From: Bactericera cockerelli
Lineage: Eukaryota; Arthropoda; Insecta; Hemiptera; Triozidae
Direction: 5' to 3'
DNA: 64,000 nt
NCBI GenBank assembly: GCA_024516035.1
Contig: JAMCCL010000143.1
Span: 1-64,000, forward strand
Each line of letters begins with the position of its first letter. Position 1 is the stretch's first letter. This document shows positions 57,225 through 64,000 of the stretch, in pieces. The notes under the pieces were generated by a model that was not told where the DNA came from, made no database searches, and saw only the letters and a program-made list of their open reading frames with translations. Made by a program: the position numbers and the translations under genes.

Positions 57225-58358
57225 ATAATTTTTTTTTTTTTTTTTATAAACAGAGTCCTTGGGGACTAAATTTATTAATACAATCTAGTTCTTAAAACTA
57301 ATAAGTATTTTTATTCTAATCTTAAACTACTAAATGTAAATTAAAATAACTTATGTACATGGACATAAGCAGACTCGGCTGTTGGGTGGTTACCAGAGGA
57401 AAGTACCTAATTAATTAGTTCATGTGGTTTTATCCGCTTCAAACGTCTGGTGAGGTCTTCAATCCTAAGAAGATGGACGGTCTCGGGATTGGGGTGCTCC
57501 TCTAGCCTTTTTTGATGACTCAAGGCAAATCTATTCATACAGTCTTTGACTGTCTCAATTTTCAGGTCCCGATGTAGGTCATCGTTTCGTATGTACCATG
57601 GAGCATTGACTGAGCTCCGTAGAACTTTATTTTGGAATCTTTCTATTATGAGTCGGTTGGATGGACTTGTGCACCCCCATAGTTGGATACCATAGGTCCA
57701 TATAGGTTTAAGTACCTGTTTGTAAAGCAAGAGCTTGTTTTCTATTGGTAGGGCTGAACCTCTACCGAGAAGCCAGTGCATTTTTCTGAATTTTATATTT
57801 AATTGTTCGCGTTTTTTCTTAACATGTTCCTTCCATTTTAGTTTTGCATCTAGGGTCATACCCAAATACTTAGCTTGATTGGAATATGGAATCACTGTGT
57901 TATTTAAGTAAATTGGCATGTAAGGCAGATTTCTATTCGTGAAATCTACATGAACTGATTTGCTTTCATTGATTTTGATTCTCCATTTTTCCGTCCATCT
58001 TTGAAATTTGGAAATGGTTTGAGTCAGTGCTGAAGTAGTATCTTGTGTATTATCACCAATAGCTAAAAATGCTGTATCATCAGCAAAAGTGGCAATTGTG
58101 TTAATGTTGTCATTTGGCATGTCACTTGTGTACAAAATATAAAGGATAGGTCCTAGGACACTCCCTTGTGGTACAGAGGCTTTTACACTCATGAGATCAG
58201 AGTAACTGTCGTCTTGCTTAATTCTGAAGTACCGGTCTGATAAGTACGACTCGAGAATTTCAGCAAGATTTTGAGGAAGAATTTTCTTTAGTTTGAAGTT
58301 CAGACCTTCATGCCAAACTTTATCAAATGCTTGAGAAACGTCAAGAAAAATTAATAAT
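57225..58358 (-). mobile_element. 5'-truncated Jockey-type non-LTR retrotransposon
   Basis: The T17 run at its left is the poly(A) tail. The 5' end lies within the reverse transcriptase (IFLDVSQAFDKVWHEG in frame at 58300-58355) and abuts a SINE-B tail. Confidence 0.85.
57407..58192 (-). CDS. Jockey-like reverse transcriptase, C-terminal part (261 codons)
   Basis: Uninterrupted frame with SVPQGSVLGPILYILYTSDM, TFADDTAFL (catalytic Asp pair), KYLGMTLDAKLKWKEH and YKQVLKPIWTYGIQLWGC, typical of Jockey-clade pol. The frame is open further upstream to about 58355, so the ATG is internal. The endonuclease and ORF1 are lost by truncation. Family known to copy its own RNA by target-primed reverse transcription; this copy cannot do so alone. 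Confidence 0.9.
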   Translation of the reverse strand: MSVKASVPQGSVLGPILYILYTSDMPNDNINTIATFADDTAFLAIGDNTQDTTSALTQTISKFQRWTEKWRIKINESKSVHVDFTNRNLPYMPIYLNNTVIPYSNQAKYLGMTLDAKLKWKEHVKKKREQLNIKFRKMHWLLGRGSALPIENKLLLYKQVLKPIWTYGIQLWGCTSPSNRLIIERFQNKVLRSSVNAPWYIRNDDLHRDLKIETVKDCMNRFALSHQKRLEEHPNPETVHLLRIEDLTRRLKRIKPHELIN

Positions 58359-58452
58359 AATATCGCCTTATTTATACTGCCCCATTAGGAATAATGAGTC
58401 CCGTAATTCCAGCAATGAGCCCAAGACGGTATTATTATGTGGTCAAAATCCA
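58359..58452 (-). mobile_element. SINE family B tail
   Basis: TATCGCCTTATTTATACTGC to GGTATTATTATGTGGTCAAA; only the distal part. Confidence 0.7.
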
Positions 58453-58462
58453 GTGTTGTAAT

Positions 58463-58617
58463 GTACCCGGGTACTTGTACCCGGGTACTGTACCCGGGTA
58501 CAGTTTTGAGTACCCGATACCCGTACCGGGTACAGATTGTGAATTGGTACCCAATACCCGTACCGGGTACTATTTTTCTGTACCCGGTACCCGAAAAGCG
58601 GGTACTTTACGGGTACT
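58463..58617. repeat. Cluster of GTACCCGGGTAC-type palindromes
   Basis: Three adjacent GTACCCGGGTAC palindromes are followed by TACCCGATACCCGTACCGGG, TACCCAATACCCGTACCGGG and GTACCCGGTACCCG. It is GC-rich in an AT-rich surrounding and both strands repeat the same words. Confidence 0.9.
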
Positions 58618-59082
58618 TTTTTGTTCTTAAGTAGCAAGAATTTGTTCTAAAAAATTGAAACCTTGTTTTTCATTTTGGAACGTTTTTCAAAAAAAAAGTT
58701 TCACTTTTTTTAAACAAATGACATCATATCCACTACTTCCTACTTCCATGCGAGCGATTGGCGCGGCAAATTTTCAATTCTAGTAAGTCATGTTGGTCAT
58801 GAACATTTTAATTTTTAATACTATAAATAAATAATGTAATTTTAATTTAGTTGCTAGACTTCTTCTTTTAGTTTTTGTCCGATCAATATTTTTTTTTTTT
58901 GCTGCAATAATAATAATAATTTTGCTTCAGTAATAAAAAAAATACCAACCTAAATATTTAATAAGGTTTCCTTTAATGAAAGGCATCTATTTATTTATTA
59001 TTATTATACAATGCTTTATTAGGTATAAATGGACATTATGTACATACAAATAATTAATTTAACAATGAAAAAGAATAGAAAA
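58618..59082. other. Intergenic with a non-LTR tail piece
   Basis: 58998-59080 resembles the antisense tail (ATGCTTTATTAGGTATAAAT, GGACATTATGTACATACAAA). Otherwise nothing. Confidence 0.45.
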
Positions 59083-59650
59083 TACAGGGTGTCCCACCAA
59101 ACTTGGACACCTCAAATTCCTCGGCCCCTGAAAGAGTTTTTGAAAAATAAAAAATTCTAGGGTACATGTGCTAATTATGCGGTTTCAGTTATGAAATTTT
59201 TTTTATACAGGGTGGTTCAAAAGTCAGAAATTGGGGTGTCAACTTTCGATTTTTAAATGGATCGACCTGAATTTTATTTGATAATTTTACTTTTAAATGA
59301 TTCCTGAGTACTTTTTTTAAACAAAAATATTACATACAGGGTGGTTTTTTTTCGACCAATTTTTTTTCTAAATCTTGAATAACTCAAGTTCGGTTAATTT
59401 TTTCGATAACAAGAAGAGAATGTTTTTGTGCAATGAATACACGCACTTTCAATTGGCATCAAAAAATTTTATACAGGGTGGTTCACAAGTGAAATAATGA
59501 CTTGATTTTTTTTAAAACCGAGTTTTTTTAATTTTTTATTTAGGATTATTAATTCTCGACTAATTTTACACATTTTTCGTTAGTCATATCGAAAAACAAA
59601 ACTAAAGTGTTGTACAGGGTGAGACATAATTTTTTTGTAACACCCTGTAT
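59083..59650. repeat. Irregular repeat with TACAGGGTGG motif every 119-142 bp
   Basis: TACAGGGTG at about 59083, 59202, 59334, 59472 and 59614, closing with the inverted CACCCTGTAT at 59641. Sequences between the motifs are otherwise dissimilar. The motif is shared with the satellite at 36905. Confidence 0.75.
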
Positions 59651-59700
59651 ATGGGCAGTCAAAGAGACGCAAAATTAAATATAAAGACTAAATATGCAAG

Positions 59701-60125
59701 AAAAACTTTGATTTTTAATTAAACTAAAAAGTTATGGTGTTTTTAACTAATATTGTCGCATGGACCACCTGTAGATATTTTCTTAAACTATCATGTAGGT
59801 ACTCTAAGTTGTATAAAATTCAACGAACACTTCGAATCATGTGGGCAAAACAAGTAAAAAACACGAATTTGAAGCCATTTTCAATTTGGTGTCCACACTG
59901 AATGATTTTAAAACTTGAAATATAAAGTAGGTAGGTGTAGACACAAAATTGAGCATGGCTTTTTGAATTCATTTTTTTTTCTTTCAGATTTGGACTCCTC
60001 GTTGATTTTTAGACAGTTTCCACTACCCATATGATGGTTTAAGAAAATATCTACAGGGTGGTCCATGCGACAATATTAGTTAAAACACCATAACTTTTTA
60101 GTTTAATTAAAAATCAAAGTTTTTT
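59701..60125. repeat. Fold-back element with ~90-bp arms
   Basis: The left arm AAAAACTTTGATTTTTAATT to GGACCACCTGTAGATATTTT is matched in inverse at 60035-60125 (AAAATATCTACAGGGTGGTC to TTAATTAAAAATCAAAG). Inside, TCAATTTGGTGTC and GACACAAAATTGA extend the symmetry. Probably a non-autonomous DNA transposon. Confidence 0.85.
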
Positions 60126-60310
60126 TTTTTTTTTTTTTTTTTTTTAATTCCGTTTGCACGCAACAATTAATGTTGCAATTACGCAAATAAAATATTCCTA
60201 TCTAAATTGATCCTACTTTGTATCTAAATTGAGTTTTTCCCTACACCTACATCTGTATTCCTCACTACCTAAGGCAAGATCTAGAAAGGAGTGATAATTA
60301 TTGAATATTA

Positions 60311-61140
60311 CTAGGGAAGATAGAAGGGGTGAGTCAAAAGCCACAGGACAATGCCCACTCGGTGTGTCGAAGTATTTGGTGCTGACCTTTGTCTCAGGTT
60401 TATATTGGGAACTTTAAATTTTATTTTGCTAATTATGTCTGGACAAATAATGTTGTTGTTAATGAGGTCATGTACGAATGTTAGTTGGTAATATATTCTA
60501 CGGTTGTTTAAACTACCCATTGGCAATGCTTCAAGTAATAATTTGTATGAAATTGGTGTAGGATAAGCAGGGTAGAAGCCGTTAAGTTTTAAAAACAATA
60601 CTCTAATGAAACGCTTTTGGACTTGTTCTATAATGTTTGTAAAAAATTGTTGCTTAGGTGTCCATATTATTGCAGCATACTCGAGCTTACTCCTCACGAG
60701 GGCTGTGTATAGTGTTATGATGGTTTTGCAATCATTAAAGTATTTTGAGTGTCTCAAGACAAGACCCAGGGTTTTATTTGCCGCTGATATTATGAAATGC
60801 ATGTGTTGATCAAACTTATAGTTGGCTTGGAAGATAACCCCTAGGTCTTTTTTCGAGTTTACTCTTCTAAGCTGATTGTTGTTAATGAAATAAGAGTTCT
60901 CTATGTGTGTTCTTTTCCTAGTGATGGACATTATCTCGCATTTATCAGGATGTAGAGTTAGTTTGATATTTGAAAGCCATTGACACACCGAGTCCAAATC
61001 ATCCTGTAAAAGTTGACAATCAGTCATTGAGTCTATGCGCTTGAATAGCTTAAAATCGTCTGCAAATAGGAGATATTGGGAGTGGTTGATTGAGCTCCCT
61101 ATGCCGTCTATAACAATGGCAAAAAACAGACTGCGTGTTT
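60311..61140 (-). pseudogene. Non-LTR pol: RT palm/thumb and C-terminus
   Basis: In frame from about 61140: AIVIDGIGSSINHSQYLLF and ADDFKLFKRI (catalytic FADD kept), then WLSNIKLTLHPDKCEIMSI, KKDLGVIFQANYKFDQH, YTALVRSKLEYAAIIW. Upstream the frame is shifted by one base near 61141, within the normal G-x-P-Q-G-S motif region (here S-V-I-Q-G-S). Confidence 0.85.
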
Positions 61141-62267
61141 TGATCCTTGAATTACAGATGAGGTTGGGTAATAAGGGACTGAGAGTTTGTTTTTGAATCG
61201 AACCCTAAGTTCTCTATTCCGCAGGTATGACGCGATAAATTGCACAAAATTTGGGTCGAATCCAAATGTTAGTAATTTGGTCAGGAGGACGTCATGAGAC
61301 AATTTGTCGTACGCTTTAAGGATATCTGTGTAGATAACGTCCACCTGGGCAAATCCTTCTCCTAAATTTTTAGCCATATAATCACCAAAAGATACAAGGT
61401 TGGTGACTGTAGATTTTTTCTCCATGAAACCGTGTTGCTCTGGCGAGATTTTGGAGTTCACAAATTTTGGCAAAGAGATTTTGGAGTGATATTTTGGCAA
61501 AGATGCAAGACTCAAAGACTTTGGAAAATGCATTTTGAGAGCAAATCGGCCTAGTGTTGGAAATTTCTTTTGGTCCTTTTTTAGGTATAGCAGTAACTAT
61601 AGTTGTTTTAAGCTGATCAGGAAAGTTTTTTTGTTGGAGTGAACTATTGAATATATGTGTTAAGCATTGCTTTACGATTGGAGAAAATAATTTTAGCAAT
61701 TTTGGCGGAATACCGTCTATACCCGGGGCTTTATCAGGTAGGGTCTTAATGGCTTCCTCAATATCAGACTCAGTAAGATAGAAGAAGGGTAACTCAATAC
61801 AGCTGTCCACACCAGAGGCACATACGTCATAGGAACTAGGGGCAGGAGTGTACACAGATGTAAAGTGCTTTGCCAACTCATTGCATATAACTTGATGATC
61901 TGTAAGTACCACACCATCCAGCATGTATTCGGCATTACTCAAACTTTTATTTTTAGATTTTATAAAGTTCCAAAATTCTTTTTTACTATTACTAACTAAT
62001 TTAAGTTGGAGTTCTATTATGTATGTTTTTAGATCAGATTTAATCAACTTCTGGCATCTTTTTTTCAATTGTTTATAATTGTATTCGTTGGTAATTTTTA
62101 CATTTTCTAATCCTTTCTTTTTCTTTAACTTTGTCTTTTGTTTGTTGACTCCACCACTTTGGGTATTTCTTATTCATGTTTTGTGTATTACTTTGTCTAT
62201 ATTTAGGTACTTGCTGCTCTATACAAGAATATAAGATATTATAAAAACTCTCTAATGAGTTTTCCAC
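61108..62267 (-). pseudogene. Non-LTR pol: linker and RT fingers
   Basis: KEFWNFIKSKNKSLSNAEYM, AIKTLPDKAPGIDGIPPKLL, TAIPKKGPKEISNTRPICS and, in the next frame, SPEQHGFMEKKSTVTNLVSF and VDVIYTDILKAYDKLSHDVL. The two frames overlap because of a local duplication of TTTTGGCAAAGA-type words and an indel. Confidence 0.85.
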
Positions 62268-62301
62268 TTTAGTGGATTCAAAAACGGATGTAAAATCTAA
62301 A

Positions 62302-63170
62302 TTATTTTACTTGATCCGCCAAAAAGTTAAAATCGACTTTTTTGTAATAGAAATTTTTATTAGCAAAGAAGTTGTGAGTCATTTTGGAGTTTGATGGTCT
62401 AGGGATCTCCTGTTTATAATTGGATTTTTTATTATTTGTCTTATTTTTGTTTAAATAAAAGTTTATTTCTAATGCTGGATGGTCTGGCACCTCGTTCACA
62501 ATGGGTTCCCCTCTTTGTACATCTATGGATAAACCTCTCTTACATTAGGATTATTATGATTTTTGTATAACACTAGATCTAAAATCCTATCATGTTCATT
62601 TCGAACCGCATTATGAGACTCAAGATCAAAAAAATTACAAGTGGTTCTCAAAATATCCTCTCGTGTATAGGAATGTTGAATCATCTATAGTTTGAGGATT
62701 ACTGAAAGAGTGTAAGTTGAAATCACCTACGATTAGTAAGTTTTTATTATATTCTACTTTTTTTATGTTGTAAGAGATGGTTGTGGAAAGTTTCAAGGGT
62801 ATCTCTCTTCACTGGGGGTGGCATATAGATTAGGCATATTAGCACTGTCGTGTATCTGACTTTCACTTCCACCCATAAACATTCTAGGCTGGGCGTATTT
62901 AAATTTTAGCTCTATTTTTTCATTATTTTTGAACCCCTTTTTAATTGCTAGAACTAACCCACCTCCTGTTTTTTTATTACTTTTAGTTAAATCTCTGTCT
63001 TGTCTATAGATTTCATAGTTGTTATCAAAAATTTCAGCATCCTGGATGTTATCTTGTAACCAAGTTTTCAGTTAAAGTAAGTATGCATAATCTTGATTGA
63101 TAAAGTTTAAATGGAATTGCTTTGTTTTAGAATTTAGACCATTTACATTCTGGTGAAAAATTGAGATTGT
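62302..63170 (-). pseudogene. Non-LTR pol: apurinic-like endonuclease
   Basis: IFHQNVNGLNSKTKQF, KTWLQDNIQDAEIFDNNYEI, YRQDRDLTKSNKKTGGGLVL, LIVGDFNLHSFSN and VPDHPALEINFY are the ordered motifs of the endonuclease, with the catalytic GDFN and S/DH-type (D-H) ends visible. Stops and frame changes interrupt it. Confidence 0.8.
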
Positions 63171-64000
63171 TAGTTTCTTTTTTTGTGAACAAACTTTTAC
63201 TATAAATTAAAGATTTTTGTGTAGGATCGGACTCATAATGCGGTTTAGGTTGATCAATGATATTGTTGATATTAGTAATTGAAGAAGAGGGTAAATTTGA
63301 GTCGTCAAAGTTAGACTCATTATTACTAGAAATATTATAGCTCACTGTTGTCACATTATGATCTATAAGATTAAGTGAATTTCGCTTGTTGCTTAAAGGC
63401 AAACAATTGTCGTACATTAGTAACAAATTTGGTAGAGGGTGTGGTTTGGAGTATGAAACTTTCCCAGTTTGCTCCGTTATTATGTTACAGATAGTTCTAG
63501 CTAACACCTCTTTCCTAAATTGTTCAGGTGGTACATGTCAAATTTATAGTATTTAGGGATATATACAATATTGTTGGTATCAATCAATTTTACATTTCTT
63601 TCATTTCTTAAATTATCAAATATGAACTTATTCAACTTGAAAGCATTGATATTGAAAAAACGGTCATTAATACTGTATGGAATTAGAAAAATAGTAACAT
63701 GGTTATTTCTCGCTAATCTGCTTTATTTTTCTGAATGGTTTGCTTAATACTTATCCATCGGAGGTTATGGAAGCAGTCTATGGTCCCCGCAAAGATAACA
63801 AGTTGATTTTCTTTTTTCTCCGCAAGTTCCTCCTGCCAGCATCCCAGTCCTCCCTCCATTACTTTGGCCATATCCGCACCCGTCCGACGTAGGATTTGAC
63901 ACTGAGCTGATCATTCACGCTGATGTTCTCCATGTATTTTCCAATGTTCCTTGATTGGCTGTCACCCAGGATTATTGCAGGTTTTTCTTATTAATTTTCT
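63127..64000 (-). pseudogene. Non-LTR ORF1 with SGNH lipase/esterase-like domain
   Basis: ILGDSQSRNIGKYMENISV (block I, catalytic-type Ser) at 63890-63970, LVIFAGT followed by D-C-F-H-N (block III) near 63770-63800, NINAFKLNKFIFDNLRNERN at 63605-63660, and a C-terminal Ser/Asn-rich tail ending NNLNFSPECKWSKF at 63127. Esterase-type ORF1s are known from CR1-like elements. Frame breaks occur after block I. The N-terminus lies outside the window. Confidence 0.7.

Larger units (their letters stand above)
60120..64000 (-). mobile_element. CR1/Jockey-group non-LTR retrotransposon, nearly complete, decayed
   Basis: The T27 run at 60120-60146 is the poly(A) end. Going upstream on the minus strand come 3'UTR, reverse transcriptase, linker, endonuclease (to about 63170) and an ORF1 that runs off the window. 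Several frameshifts and a small internal duplication near 61450-61510 break ORF2. Confidence 0.88.

Noticed and set aside
60606..60809. Plus-strand ORF opposite the non-LTR pol
   Set aside because: Shadow of the minus-strand reverse transcriptase.

Overview
The window is repeat-rich nuclear DNA of an arthropod, almost certainly an insect. The evidence is split genes with GT-AG introns, a degenerate TTAGG-type telomere-like tract (CCTAA on this strand), an identical-LTR BEL/Pao retrotransposon, Jockey/CR1-group non-LTR elements, and at least seven tRNA-derived or 5S-rRNA-derived SINE families, many next to ATT-type microsatellites. I cannot name the species; a hemipteroid insect is a guess.

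Two host genes lie on the + strand. The first (about 185-7346) is the 3' part of a chymotrypsin-fold serine protease homolog, resembling from memory the C-terminal dead protease domain of nudel/corin-type modular proteases. The His57, Asp102 and Ser195 positions are not catalytic, and the exons carry several frameshifts and one in-frame stop. The second (26697-56578) is an intact pyridoxamine 5'-phosphate oxidase (PNPO)-like gene. Its six exons join in phase into 240 codons spread over 30 kb, with several substrate-site residues changed.

The most unusual feature is that tandem arrays start exactly at exon ends in both genes. Each unit carries the tail of the exon, the 5' splice site and the first intron bases: a 61-bp unit after 4034 (about 38 copies), a 43-bp unit after 38698, and a roughly 140-bp unit after 30717. 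A 50-bp array at 7322 carries the last codons and stop codon plus 3'UTR. Around the 78-bp PNPO exon at 45197, both the acceptor side (76-bp period) and the donor side (65-bp period) are duplicated.

Layout: 1-8 kb protease-homolog exons, CCTAA tract and two exon-derived minisatellites; 8-26.6 kb SINE nests, a non-LTR RT fragment (21.1-22.0 kb) and a 23-bp satellite (22.6-23.5 kb); 26.7-45.3 kb first four PNPO exons, more SINEs, a strongly structured element (35.4-35.9 kb), a 95-100-bp satellite (36.9-38.2 kb) and a 974-bp higher-order repeat (39.7-41.7 kb); 46.1-54.2 kb a BEL/Pao element antisense in a PNPO intron; 54.7-56.6 kb last two PNPO exons; 57.2-64 kb two antisense non-LTR elements, one with a lipase/esterase-like ORF1, and motif-rich or fold-back DNA.

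The first 8 kb has far more indels than the rest, in host exons and in SINE copies alike. Poor local sequence quality is therefore as likely as gene decay for the protease homolog.
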